A stretch of 64,000 nucleotides of DNA from UBA5072 sp041737175 (lineage in GTDB: Bacteria > Bacteroidota > Bacteroidia > Bacteroidales > UBA10428), in contig JBGSSF010000030.1 of the NCBI GenBank assembly GCA_041737175.1, forward strand, positions 1-64,000, given 5' to 3'. The notes beneath the pieces are model-generated. The model saw only the letters and a list, made by a program, of their open reading frames with translations. It was not told the origin of the DNA and did not search any database. This document shows positions 43,113 to 51,335 of this stretch, one piece after another (positions within the stretch are counted from its first letter, which is position 1; every line of letters starts with the position of its first letter). Both the position numbers and the translations under genes were made by a program.

Positions 43113-44543
43113 TCAGCCCTTGTCAAGTTCATGATGCATAACAACAATATGGATGGCATATTTGTTTTTCAGGTAAGCTGAAAGTCTTTCTGCCATGAAT
43201 ACGGACCGATGCTGTCCTCCTGTACATCCATAGTTTACCATCAGACTTTTAAATCCCCGGTCGAGATATACCTTCACTGTCTGTTCAATGATATTCAAGG
43301 TGTTCATGAAAAATTCCATGACATCAGCCTTGCTTTCAAGAAAATCAATCACCGGCTGATCCTTACCTGTGAATTCTTTGAATTCTTCATACCTGCCGGG
43401 ATTGTCGAGCGCCCTGCAATCAAAAACAAAGCCTCCGCCATGTCCCGAATTATCCTGCGGAATACCGTTTTTATATGCAAAACTGCTTATTGTAACGGTA
43501 AAAGTATCATGACTGATCTCATATTCCTTGATTTTGGGCAGTTTAATCAGTTTTTCAAATACTCCCGGAAGACATGTAAGGTGAAGAGGCAAAGGTTTAT
43601 GTTGCATGAGCCATGAAAGGGTTTTGACCGCATAGGGAAGACTTTGCAGGAACAAGGGTTTTCGCTCTATATATCCCCGAAAACCATAGGCCCCCATAGC
43701 CTGCATAAGCCGAAGATAAACAAAGCCATAATAGTATTCCAGGAATACGTCGCGTTTAAACCAGTCAAAAGCCTTACTGTATACCGAAAGATAGTATTCC
43801 AGCAGTTCCTGCCGGATAGCATCTGAAAGCTTTGTTTTGGCTTCAAATAATAAAGAGGCCAGGTCATACTGCAAGGGGCCCTTTCTTCCTCCCTGGAAAT
43901 CGATGAAGTAAAGTTCATTCTGGTGAAGCATAATGTTCCGCGATTGGAAATCTCTGAACATAAATGAGTTTCTATCTGCCTCAATCAGCCAGTGAACAAT
44001 CTTTAAAAAATCATCTTCCAGATCCTGCTCAAAGAAATCAATCCTGAGCGGTTTGAGAAGACAGTATTTGAAATAATTCATATCCCACATCATGCTTTGA
44101 ACATCAAATTCAGAGCGGGGATAACAAATGGAGTAATTTATTTCCTGGGATGCATTCACCTGCAAACCCGGCATGGCATCAATCACACGCCGGTATATCA
44201 TGCGCATCTTCTCCTCACTGTCCTCATTTTTACGGATCTCGGCAAGGTATTCCAGCAAGGTTACATCACCCAGATCCTGTTCGAGGTATATATGTTTCTC
44301 AAGATCCTCTGCATATATTTCAGGTACGCGGTTACCGGTTCCGAGGAGGTGCCTGTTGAGGTAAATAAAGGCCTGGTTCTCACGGTTATCACTGTTGTAC
44401 ACTCCCATCACGTGGCGATTGCCGGAAATGATCCGGAAATAGCGCCTGTAAGATCCCGACTCGGGCAGGGGAATAATGGATTCAGCTTTCGTACTACTCC
44501 AGTGCTGGTAGAGTTCATCCAGTAAATAAACAGGATCCTTCAT
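43113..44543 (-). CDS. Sugar kinase (AmgK-like) fused to a RapZ C-terminal domain
   Basis: A 476-residue fusion. Residues about 1-330 are an aminoglycoside-phosphotransferase-type kinase: a glycine/Arg-rich N-lobe, catalytic loop FMFRDFQSRNIMLH (a Brenner-type motif with Gln in place of Asn or His) and the metal motif YFIDFQGGRKGP. Residues about 345-476 match the C-terminal half of RapZ, with DCRALDNPGRY and VNYGCTGGQHRSVFMAERL. In E. coli that half senses glucosamine-6-phosphate and binds the sRNAs GlmY/GlmZ. The neighbour is a MurU-like enzyme, so the protein may couple amino-sugar phosphorylation to sensing of amino-sugar phosphates. Confidence 0.8.
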   Translation of the reverse strand: MKDPVYLLDELYQHWSSTKAESIIPLPESGSYRRYFRIISGNRHVMGVYNSDNRENQAFIYLNRHLLGTGNRVPEIYAEDLEKHIYLEQDLGDVTLLEYLAEIRKNEDSEEKMRMIYRRVIDAMPGLQVNASQEINYSICYPRSEFDVQSMMWDMNYFKYCLLKPLRIDFFEQDLEDDFLKIVHWLIEADRNSFMFRDFQSRNIMLHQNELYFIDFQGGRKGPLQYDLASLLFEAKTKLSDAIRQELLEYYLSVYSKAFDWFKRDVFLEYYYGFVYLRLMQAMGAYGFRGYIERKPLFLQSLPYAVKTLSWLMQHKPLPLHLTCLPGVFEKLIKLPKIKEYEISHDTFTVTISSFAYKNGIPQDNSGHGGGFVFDCRALDNPGRYEEFKEFTGKDQPVIDFLESKADVMEFFMNTLNIIEQTVKVYLDRGFKSLMVNYGCTGGQHRSVFMAERLSAYLKNKYAIHIVVMHHELDKG

Positions 44544-45983
44544 TCATTCATGTATTGAAGAATTATGAATAGACAAAGCCTTTTCAACGATCAGGTCCCA
44601 GGCGTTCTTTACGTGCTTTTTTTCAACCATGGTCTGGCTGACGGATATTCGGAGGGTATAGAATTCCCCAAGCTTTGTGTGTGATATATATATGGTCCCG
44701 GTTTCGTTCACCGCCAGAAGCAATCTCTCATTCATCCGGTTAAGTGTTTCTGTGTCATTAGTATCCAGGGGGTGAAATCTGAAACAAACCAGGCTGAACA
44801 GAGGGGGTGCCATGATTTCGAAATCCGGATGCTCTTCGATCCATGATTTCAGTTCACCGGCCAGTGCAATATGATGGCGGAGCTTTTCCTGAAGTCCGTT
44901 TAATCCGAATGACCGGATCACAAACCAAAGCTTGAGAGCCCTGAATCTTCTGCCTAGCTGTATCCCCCAATTGGAATAATCATTAACATGTTCAGGTATC
45001 TGGGTTTTCAGATATTCCGGTACGAGTTTGAAAGTATTGATCAGGGTTTCGCTGTCCTTTACAAAATAGGCCGAACAATCAAAATTGGTGAACAGCCATT
45101 TGTGGGGATTAAACACAAAACTATCGGCCTTTTCAATTCCTGCCATCATCCATCGGTATTCCGGAAGGATCAGCGCCGATCCGGCATAGGCGGCATCGAC
45201 ATGCAACCATACCTTGTATTTTTGACAGATTACTGCAATATCCTCAAGGGGATCCACAGCTGTAGAACCGGTGGTGCCTAGGGCTGCAACGACACATACA
45301 GGCTTCATTCCATTTTTAATATCCTTGAGGATAGCTGCTTCCAGGAATTCCGGTTTCATGCGATATGCATCATCGTAGCCAATTTTTACCAGGTTGTTCC
45401 TTCCGATGCCGGCTATCTTGACTGCTTTTTCAACGGAGGAATGCGCTTCAGATGAACAATATATCCGCATGGTAGCAGAATTTCTGAAGCCATCATGATT
45501 GATATTGAAACCAGTTGATTTTTCCCTGGCAGACAAAATGGCACATAAGGTGGCCGTTGAAGCGGTATCCTGGATTACTCCCTCGAAACCTTCAGGAAGT
45601 CCGACCATTTTTTTCAACCAGATCATCACGGCTTCTTCAAGCTCTGTTGCTGCAGGAGAGGTTTCCCATTTCATACATTGGGCTCCCAGGGCGGATGAGA
45701 GCATCTCAGCGAGCAGGGAAGGAAAACTTGAATTGGCCGGAAAATAGGCAAAAAAGGATGGATTCTGCCAATGGGTCATTCCGGGCATTATCAGACTTTC
45801 AAAATCGCCAAAGATCTTTTCCATACTCTCCGATTCAAAAGGCGGTGAATCCGGTAAAGCTGCAAACACCGAGCCGGGTTTGCAGGCTGCTTTAACAGGG
45901 TACTTTTCAATACTGGCATAATAATCGGCAATCCAATCCACTATTTTATGAGCTTCCTTTCTGAATGATTCCGGTGAGTCCAT
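44544..45983 (-). CDS. Group II PLP decarboxylase (aromatic L-amino acid type)
   Basis: A 479-residue fold-type I decarboxylase. The PLP lysine is Lys295 in FNPHKWLFTNFDCSAYF, the stacking His is His181 in CSSEAHSSVEKA, and the Asp that binds the pyridine nitrogen is Asp263 in HVDAAYAGSA. The sequence NPSFFAYFPANSS is typical of aromatic L-amino acid decarboxylases (tryptophan, tyrosine, phenylalanine, DOPA). The product would be an aromatic amine such as tyramine, tryptamine or phenethylamine. It directly abuts the kinase-RapZ gene. Substrate preference is not readable. Confidence 0.85.
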   Translation of the reverse strand: MDSPESFRKEAHKIVDWIADYYASIEKYPVKAACKPGSVFAALPDSPPFESESMEKIFGDFESLIMPGMTHWQNPSFFAYFPANSSFPSLLAEMLSSALGAQCMKWETSPAATELEEAVMIWLKKMVGLPEGFEGVIQDTASTATLCAILSAREKSTGFNINHDGFRNSATMRIYCSSEAHSSVEKAVKIAGIGRNNLVKIGYDDAYRMKPEFLEAAILKDIKNGMKPVCVVAALGTTGSTAVDPLEDIAVICQKYKVWLHVDAAYAGSALILPEYRWMMAGIEKADSFVFNPHKWLFTNFDCSAYFVKDSETLINTFKLVPEYLKTQIPEHVNDYSNWGIQLGRRFRALKLWFVIRSFGLNGLQEKLRHHIALAGELKSWIEEHPDFEIMAPPLFSLVCFRFHPLDTNDTETLNRMNERLLLAVNETGTIYISHTKLGEFYTLRISVSQTMVEKKHVKNAWDLIVEKALSIHNSSIHE

Positions 45984-46050
45984 GATTTATTACCTTTTTT
46001 CTTTAACGGGGGCTAAAAATAATGAAAATAATGGCCAATATTAAATAATT

Positions 46051-46080
46051 TTGAATTGTGCTGCGGATTTAATATTTTTA
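46051..46080 (+). promoter_or_regulatory. Promoter for the 46110 gene
   Basis: TTG (46051-46053), 19 nt, then TATTTTTA (46073-46080) matches the Bacteroidetes consensus except the last base. It lies 30 nt upstream of the start. Confidence 0.5.
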
Positions 46081-46109
46081 GAACATGAAGTTTCTCACAA
46101 CCCAAGACT

Positions 46110-46565
46110 ATGCACATTGAATTGTACAATGCTGATTTATTGAACTTCGTGGAGTTCAACCTTACAGGGGACAATGACAATTACCACAGATGCGACGAAG
46201 AATCGAAGTACCTTGAAAGTGCGGTATTTTACCTTTTTCAGCCCTGTTTCGAAGAGGCCAATAAAACGTATGACTATTTTGCAGGAACCAAGTATAATTC
46301 CCGTAAGATTATTGTTTTAAGGAATGAATTAATCGCCAACCTTCAGCAATTTGAATCCCTGGCTGACAGCCGTGAATTTGTAAACCTGATCATCAGCCGT
46401 TTTATGGGAAGAGACTTTATTGCTGAGCTTGAGATTGAAGATTCTCAATGGATCACCTACTGGAAGGAATACAACCGAAAAATCATCGGCGTAAACAAAG
46501 ACCTGATAGAATTGGTTGAAAAATGCGCGTTTGATGAGAGGGTATTGTGGGTGATCGGTTATTAA
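46110..46565 (+). CDS. Unrecognised 151-residue acidic protein
   Basis: A soluble, acidic and aromatic-rich protein without signal peptide or membrane span. I do not recognise a family. It has a convincing promoter and good Bacteroidetes-like codon use, so I believe it is real. It starts MHIELYNADLLNFVEF. Its middle is predicted helical by eye, with a central YNSRKIIVLRNELIANLQQF. It is transcribed toward, and overlaps by 4 nt at its 3' end, the convergent 2-epimerase gene. Confidence 0.6.
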   Translation: MHIELYNADLLNFVEFNLTGDNDNYHRCDEESKYLESAVFYLFQPCFEEANKTYDYFAGTKYNSRKIIVLRNELIANLQQFESLADSREFVNLIISRFMGRDFIAELEIEDSQWITYWKEYNRKIIGVNKDLIELVEKCAFDERVLWVIGY

Positions 46566-47758
46566 GCCAGGCGTTGCATGATTTCCAGGCATGCTCGGCT
46601 GTTATGATAGGGGCATTTCCAGAAGCCTGCCTTATCTCCCCTGAGGTTGGGTTTACCATCGGGATAAATGCTCCAGAACCACTCCCCTGTTTCCCTGTCG
46701 ATCAAATTCTGACTGACATAATTCCAGCAATGCATGGCCTGCACAATATATTGTGGGTCCCCGGTCAATTCCGACAGGTTAATCAATCCTACAATCGCCT
46801 CAGCCTGCGGCCACCAATGCCTTTCCATGTCGGTATGGATCATCTCCGGATCGGTTTCGTAAATCAGACTTCCGTCATCCTGAAATCCTTCCAGTGCAGC
46901 TTTGGCCAGTGCGATGCATTTGGATTTTGTCCGGTCAAGCAGGACATCATCACCAAGAACTTTAACGGCCTCATAGATCAGCCACGAGGCTTCGATATCA
47001 TGTCCGTATGAGATCAACCCGGACCGTGAATGCCAGTCCTCGTCAAAAAAAAGCCGCATATGATGAGATCGGGGATCCATGATCCGGTCCGTAAAAATCT
47101 CCACCAGGTTCTTCAACTGCTTTTCCAGCGTTTTGTCCTTCCAGATACGGAACAAATTTGTATAGGCTTCCAGAATGTGCAGATGGGTATTGGTGGTCTT
47201 TTTTTCATTGATATCTTTGGCGCTCAGCCGCAGATCTTCCAGCAATTTCCAGTCGCGGCTGTATGCCTCATAATACCCGTTCTTTTCCGTATCGAAGCTT
47301 TTCGCTTCGATGAGACGAAATAAGGTGACAGCTGTATCAAGTCCGGTTTTGTCACCTGTAGCCCTGTAATATTCCGCAAAGGCATACAGGAAAAAAGCCT
47401 GCGAATAGATTTGTTTTTTAGTATCGAGGGGCTTTCCGTCTTCCGTGATTATCCAGTAAGTACCTCCGAATGGTTCATCGAAAAACCTGGATAGAATGTA
47501 TTCTTTGGCTCGTTCTGCTGTTTGCCTGTATGCCTGGTCCTTCAGGTGGAGATAAGATGCGGAGAAGGTCCACAATATCCTGGCGTTCAAAATGCCTCCC
47601 TTATCTGCTCCCTTAACCAGGTTGCCATGCCCGTCGATTCTGCCGTAAAATCCACCGTGTTCCTTATCGGTCATTTTGTTCATCCAGAACGGCAGAATGT
47701 TTTGTATCAATTCCGATTGCATTTCGGAACGAAGCCTAACTGTTTCCCGGTTCATCAT
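46562..47758 (-). CDS. AGE-family sugar 2-epimerase (cellobiose/mannobiose type)
   Basis: A 398-residue (alpha/alpha)6-barrel enzyme. The motifs EHGGFYGRIDGHG near 35, THLHILEAYTNL near 190, ISYGHDIEASWL and WWPQAEA include the four histidines characteristic of cellobiose 2-epimerases. In Bacteroides fragilis and others, this enzyme turns beta-1,4-mannobiose into mannosyl-glucose, which the GH130 phosphorylase then splits. The GH130 gene is directly upstream (18 nt), giving the same two-enzyme route. Confidence 0.88.
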   Translation of the reverse strand: MMNRETVRLRSEMQSELIQNILPFWMNKMTDKEHGGFYGRIDGHGNLVKGADKGGILNARILWTFSASYLHLKDQAYRQTAERAKEYILSRFFDEPFGGTYWIITEDGKPLDTKKQIYSQAFFLYAFAEYYRATGDKTGLDTAVTLFRLIEAKSFDTEKNGYYEAYSRDWKLLEDLRLSAKDINEKKTTNTHLHILEAYTNLFRIWKDKTLEKQLKNLVEIFTDRIMDPRSHHMRLFFDEDWHSRSGLISYGHDIEASWLIYEAVKVLGDDVLLDRTKSKCIALAKAALEGFQDDGSLIYETDPEMIHTDMERHWWPQAEAIVGLINLSELTGDPQYIVQAMHCWNYVSQNLIDRETGEWFWSIYPDGKPNLRGDKAGFWKCPYHNSRACLEIMQRLA

Positions 47759-47776
47759 GCTTTTTGGGGTGAAATT

Positions 47777-48964
47777 CTAATTCCGTTTTTCCGATAAATA
47801 GGAAAGGTTTTTATGGATCAGGCTTTTCAGAGTTTCTACCGATGCAGCCGAGTTATAGCCATCGGCAGGTGTATTCATGCAATAATCCACCAGCCGGTCC
47901 ACCGTGCTGGTCGCCACATGCATGCGTGTATCTGATGATGCGTAATAGAGAAATACCGTACCATTATCATCAGCGATCCACCCATTGGTAAATAACACAT
48001 TTGAAACATCACCGGTTCTTTCTTCTCCAAAAGGCGCCATGAGGTAACCTGCAGGTTCTGCGATCAACTCTGAGGGATCTTCCAGTGATGTCATATACAT
48101 GTAAAGTACATACCTGAGACCTGCAGCGCAACCCCTTACACCATGGGCAAGATGAAGCCATCCTTTGGGTGTCTTGATCGGATGGGGCCCTTCTCCGTTT
48201 TTGACCTCTTTAATGGTGTGGTAAAACCGGTGGTTGATTATTTTTTCATCCCTGACTGCAGCATTTGTCATATCATCTATCAAAGCCCAGCCGATGCCGC
48301 CTCCCTTTCCGGCTTCAATAAAGCCTTCCTGGGGTCTGGTATACAGGGCATACTTCCCCTTGACAAATTCCGGATGGAGCACAACATTCCTTTGCTGGTT
48401 TTCTGATTTCAGATCAGGCAGTCTTTCCCAGGTCAGCAAGTCCCTTGTACGCACAATGCCTGCTGTGGCAATGGCAGAGGACAGATCGCCTGGAAGTGCG
48501 GCGGGATCTTTCCTTTCAGCGCAGAAGATCCCGTAAATCCATCCATCTTCATGCCGGGTCAGTCGCATATCATATACATTGGTTTCCGGATCGCTGAGCT
48601 GGTGTATGGTAACCGGGCGGTCCCAGAATTTGAAATTATCTGTTCCGGTGGGACTCTCGGCAATCGCAAAAAACGATTTGCGGTCATATCCCTCCACCCT
48701 GGCCACCAGTATATACTTGCCGTTAAACTTCATGGCACCGGCATTAAACGCTGCATTGATCCCAAATCGTTCCTGCAGATAGGGATTGGTTTCAGGATTT
48801 AAATCATACCGCCAGAAGAGGGGAGCATGATCTGCGGTAAGCACCGGGTTCTCATACCGTTCATATATGCCGTTTCCCGGGAGAATTTTCTTGTTCCTCT
48901 TTGTGATCAGAAATGCATGGGCTTTCTCCAGTTGCAGTAGTCTTTCATTAAATTGTGCGTTCAT
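47777..48964 (-). CDS. GH130 4-O-beta-D-mannosyl-D-glucose phosphorylase
   Basis: A 395-residue five-bladed beta-propeller phosphorylase. I choose the ATG at 48964 (MNAQFNERLL); an upstream ATG at 49024 adds 20 residues with no homology. The catalytic acid is Asp132 in NVYDMRLTRHEDGWIYGI, at the same place as Asp131 of the B. fragilis enzyme as I recall it. RYDLNPETNPYLQERFGI and GKYILVARVEGYDRKSFF are typical of GH130 subfamily 1 (mannosylglucose phosphorylase) rather than mannooligosaccharide phosphorylases. It produces mannose-1-phosphate and glucose in the cytoplasm. Confidence 0.88.
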   Translation of the reverse strand: MNAQFNERLLQLEKAHAFLITKRNKKILPGNGIYERYENPVLTADHAPLFWRYDLNPETNPYLQERFGINAAFNAGAMKFNGKYILVARVEGYDRKSFFAIAESPTGTDNFKFWDRPVTIHQLSDPETNVYDMRLTRHEDGWIYGIFCAERKDPAALPGDLSSAIATAGIVRTRDLLTWERLPDLKSENQQRNVVLHPEFVKGKYALYTRPQEGFIEAGKGGGIGWALIDDMTNAAVRDEKIINHRFYHTIKEVKNGEGPHPIKTPKGWLHLAHGVRGCAAGLRYVLYMYMTSLEDPSELIAEPAGYLMAPFGEERTGDVSNVLFTNGWIADDNGTVFLYYASSDTRMHVATSTVDRLVDYCMNTPADGYNSAASVETLKSLIHKNLSYLSEKRN

Positions 48965-49208
48965 AAGTTTTGAATTGATTTTATTACAAAAGAAGGCACA
49001 CCAGCAGGGTAACCAGTGTGCCATTTCTGAAAAAGTAGTTTGTGGGTTAAAGTGTACCTAAAGGTAATTCCAAATTGAATGGTTTTGTTGTACTATTTTA
49101 TCACTTTTTAATCCAAAAATGTTATTATTTTTGATATTATTACTGGATATGGCAGTTTATAACGGACCATTACTTTCCATTACTTGTACTTATTTAACAT
49201 AATCACTT

Positions 49209-50081
49209 ATGAACACGTTGTTCAGGGAAGTTACCCCGCTTAGCCAGGATGAGTGTTTTACTATTTTTTCGCGCAACAAATCTGAATTCGATTTTCCCCT
49301 GCATTGTCATGATGAATTTGAGTTGAATTATATCACCGGTGCTGCCGGAGCAAAGCGAATCATCGGCTACCATATCAGTGAGATCGATGATCCCGAACTG
49401 GTGTTTGTCGGTGGAAACCTCCCGCATGCCTGGTTTACGCATCACTGTAAGGGCAAAAGCATTCATGAAATTACCCTTCAGTTTCACAAAAATTTATTTG
49501 ATCATACCTTCCTGGCAAGAAATCAGTTGGGAAGCATTAAAACTTTACTGCAAAGGTCTGTTCAGGGAATTTTATTTTCTGCGGAAACGGCCGGCAGAAT
49601 CGGCCCGAGGCTTGAAGCACTTACCGTAAAGAAAGGATTTGATTCTGTTCTGGAGCTGATGTCAATTCTTCATGATTTATCGGTTTCGCCGGAATTGCAC
49701 GTGCTGTCTTCTGCCACACCCGTTGAAGGCGGACCGGATTTAAAAAGCAGACGCCTGGAAAAGGTGTTTGATTTCATGCGCAGCAATTATGACGGGGAAA
49801 TTTCGCTGGGCGACGTGGCGGGAATTGTTAGCATGCCGGAAGGATCGTTCAGCCGTTTCATCAAAAAGCGCACCGGAAGGACTTTTATTGAAAGCCTGAA
49901 TGATATCAGACTGGGGCATGCCACACGGTTGCTGATCAGCACAACACAAACCATCGCCGAAATTTCCTTCAGATGTGGCTTTAACAACCTTTCCTATTTC
50001 AACCGCATTTTTAAGCGAAAAAACAGCTGCACACCCAGCGAGTACAGGGAGAATTACTCCGATACGAAGGTATATATATAG
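49209..50081 (+). CDS. AraC-family transcription regulator
   Basis: A 290-residue regulator with an N-terminal cupin-like sensor domain (about 20-110, FDFPLHCHDEFELNYI, GNLPHAWFTHH) and a C-terminal double helix-turn-helix (about 185-285, ISLGDVAGIVSMPEGSFSRFIKK, then IAEISFRCGFNNLSYFNRIFK, quoted here in parts). It is divergent from the GH130/2-epimerase pair, with a 244-bp shared intergenic region, so it most likely controls them in response to a mannan-derived sugar. That target is inference from position. Confidence 0.85.
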   Translation: MNTLFREVTPLSQDECFTIFSRNKSEFDFPLHCHDEFELNYITGAAGAKRIIGYHISEIDDPELVFVGGNLPHAWFTHHCKGKSIHEITLQFHKNLFDHTFLARNQLGSIKTLLQRSVQGILFSAETAGRIGPRLEALTVKKGFDSVLELMSILHDLSVSPELHVLSSATPVEGGPDLKSRRLEKVFDFMRSNYDGEISLGDVAGIVSMPEGSFSRFIKKRTGRTFIESLNDIRLGHATRLLISTTQTIAEISFRCGFNNLSYFNRIFKRKNSCTPSEYRENYSDTKVYI

Positions 50082-50082
50082 T

Positions 50083-50152
50083 TGGGAGTGAAGGTGAGAG
50101 TGGGAGATAGGGAGAGTGGGAGATAGGGAGAGTAGGAGATGGGGAGATTGGA
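50083..50152. repeat. GGGAGAGT/GGGAGATA tandem repeat
   Basis: About eight imperfect 8-bp units (GGGAGTGA, GGGAGATA, GGGAGAGT, AGGAGATG) begin 2 nt after the stop codon of the AraC gene. Confidence 0.85.
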
Positions 50153-50169
50153 ACAAGAGCAGATAAACA

Positions 50170-50215
50170 AAGGCCTGTAAGGCCGAAATGTAATAGCGCA
50201 GGGTGCAGCCCTGTG
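50170..50215. repeat. REP-like double palindrome
   Basis: Two short palindromes lie 15 nt apart: AGGCCTGTAAGGCC and GCAGGGTGCAGCCCTG. The GGCC..GGCCGAAATGTAATAG arrangement resembles the GGTGCGACATTATGG ends of the element at 55740-55915, so it may belong to the same class. Confidence 0.6.
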
Positions 50216-50251
50216 TCAATGGATGAATCCGAATCATCATAGCCCTGCTCC

Positions 50252-50926
50252 TTACTCCTTACTGATCTTCCATTTACCTTTTAGAGTAGGGTACTTCAAA
50301 GCTTCCTTCAGCAGTTTCAGAAAAACCTCCCTATCAATGTCCTCCGCTCCCAAAGATTTGAGGTGGGCAGTGGATTGCTGTGCATCAATAAAAAGAAATT
50401 CATGCTTCACCGACCAGTCTATCAGGCTCTGCAGTGCCACTTTGGAAGCATCGCGCATGTGATAGAACATGGACTCACCAAAAAAAGCCCTGCCCAGAGA
50501 TACGCCGTATAATCCTCCCACCAGTTTTTCCTCGCAATAGGTTTCAAAAGAGTGCGCAAAGCCGGCCCGATGGAGGTCGGAATAAGCCTTTACCATGGCT
50601 TCCGTGATCCAGGTGCCATTCTGGCCTCCCCGCTTTGCAGTCGCGCATCTCCGGATGACACCTTCAAAATCATGATCGGTTTTGACAATATATATGCCAC
50701 TGCGAATACGTTGCTTCAGGCTGGCAGACTGTTTGAATTTTTGGGGGAAGAGCACAAGCCGGGGATCCGGTGACCACCAGAGTATCGGGGATTGCTTATC
50801 GTACCAGGGAAAAATGCCTTGGGAATAGGCTGTCAGTAAGGATTCAATGCTCAAATCCCCGCCGGCGGCCAGCAGACCGTCGGGGTCGGCTGTACGCGGA
50901 TCCGGAAACTGATATTCAAAAGACAT
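50252..50926 (-). CDS. aat: Leucyl/phenylalanyl-tRNA-protein transferase
   Basis: A 224-residue N-end-rule enzyme that adds Leu or Phe to proteins with N-terminal Lys or Arg, marking them for ClpS/ClpAP. The family motifs FPDPRTADPDGLLAAGGDL, GIFPWYDKQSPILWWSPDPR and GVSLGRAFFGESMF are present, and the length is normal. It lies 7 nt from the end of the tRNA-Leu(GAG) gene, on the same strand, whose product is a substrate class of the enzyme. Confidence 0.95.
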   Translation of the reverse strand: MSFEYQFPDPRTADPDGLLAAGGDLSIESLLTAYSQGIFPWYDKQSPILWWSPDPRLVLFPQKFKQSASLKQRIRSGIYIVKTDHDFEGVIRRCATAKRGGQNGTWITEAMVKAYSDLHRAGFAHSFETYCEEKLVGGLYGVSLGRAFFGESMFYHMRDASKVALQSLIDWSVKHEFLFIDAQQSTAHLKSLGAEDIDREVFLKLLKEALKYPTLKGKWKISKE

Positions 50927-50933
50927 GGGATAG

Positions 50934-51019
50934 TGCCCAGGACAAGACTCGAACTTGCACGCCCTGTAACAGGCGCCAGCCCCTCAAGCTGGTGTGTCTA
51001 CCAATTCCACCACCTGGGC
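50934..51019 (-). tRNA. tRNA-Leu (anticodon GAG)
   Basis: The minus strand folds as a class II tRNA. Acceptor GCCCAGG pairs with CCTGGGC plus discriminator A. The D-loop has GGAATTGGTAGACAC, the anticodon arm is CCAGC-TTGAGGG-GCTGG (anticodon GAG), there is a long variable arm, and the T arm has GTTCGAGTC. CCA is not encoded. Confidence 0.93.
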
Positions 51020-51020
51020 G

Positions 51021-51080
51021 ATTAGTGTGTGTGTGGGTGTGGGTGTGACTTGGGTGTGGGTGTGGGTGTGAGTGTGGGTG
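51021..51080. repeat. GTGTGG/GTGGGT repeat between two tRNA genes
   Basis: About nine copies of the 6-mer GTGGGT/GTGTGG/GTGAGT lie between the two tRNA-Leu genes. They are followed by a small hairpin, GCTTCG-ACAGC-CGAAGC, at about 51080-51096. Confidence 0.85.
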
Positions 51081-51111
51081 CTTCGACAGCCGAAGCTTCA
51101 GCGAAGGTTGG

Positions 51112-51195
51112 TGCCTGGAACAGGACTCGAACCTGCACATCCTTACGAATACTAGTCCCTGAAACTAGCGCGTCTACCAATTCCGCCATCCAGGC
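51112..51195 (-). tRNA. tRNA-Leu (anticodon CAG)
   Basis: On the minus strand, acceptor GCCTGGA pairs with TCCAGGC plus A. The D-loop is GGAATTGGTAGACGC, the anticodon arm is CTAGT-TTCAGGG-ACTAG (anticodon CAG), and a long variable arm and GTTCGAGTC T arm follow. CCA is encoded next to it (51109-51111), unlike in the neighbouring tRNA-Leu gene. Confidence 0.93.
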
Positions 51196-51260
51196 ATTTT
51201 CAAAATCGGATTGCAAATATATAAATTAATACGAATAATTGTCAAAAAATCATGAAAACA

Positions 51261-51285
51261 AAAAGGCCGGAATTACCGGCCTTTT
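51261..51285 (-). terminator. Intrinsic terminator of the PKD lipoprotein gene
   Basis: AAAAGGCCGG / CCGGCCTTTT is a perfect 10-bp stem with a 5-nt loop. On the minus strand it is followed by TGTTTTC, and on the plus strand by GTACT. It lies 50 nt after the stop of the PKD lipoprotein gene and upstream of the tRNA genes. Confidence 0.8.
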
Positions 51286-51335
51286 GTACTCATGGTTTGA
51301 TCGCCTGAACGCTCATATCTGAGCAATATCTTTAC

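Noticed and set aside
44544..45983. Aromatic amino acid decarboxylase as part of the DarA/DarB island
   Set aside because: It is 13 kb away on the other strand, in a run with amino-sugar genes and cysH.
51029..51229. ORF across the tRNA-Leu genes and GT repeat
   Set aside because: It overlaps a well-folded tRNA and repeat sequence and has no protein features.
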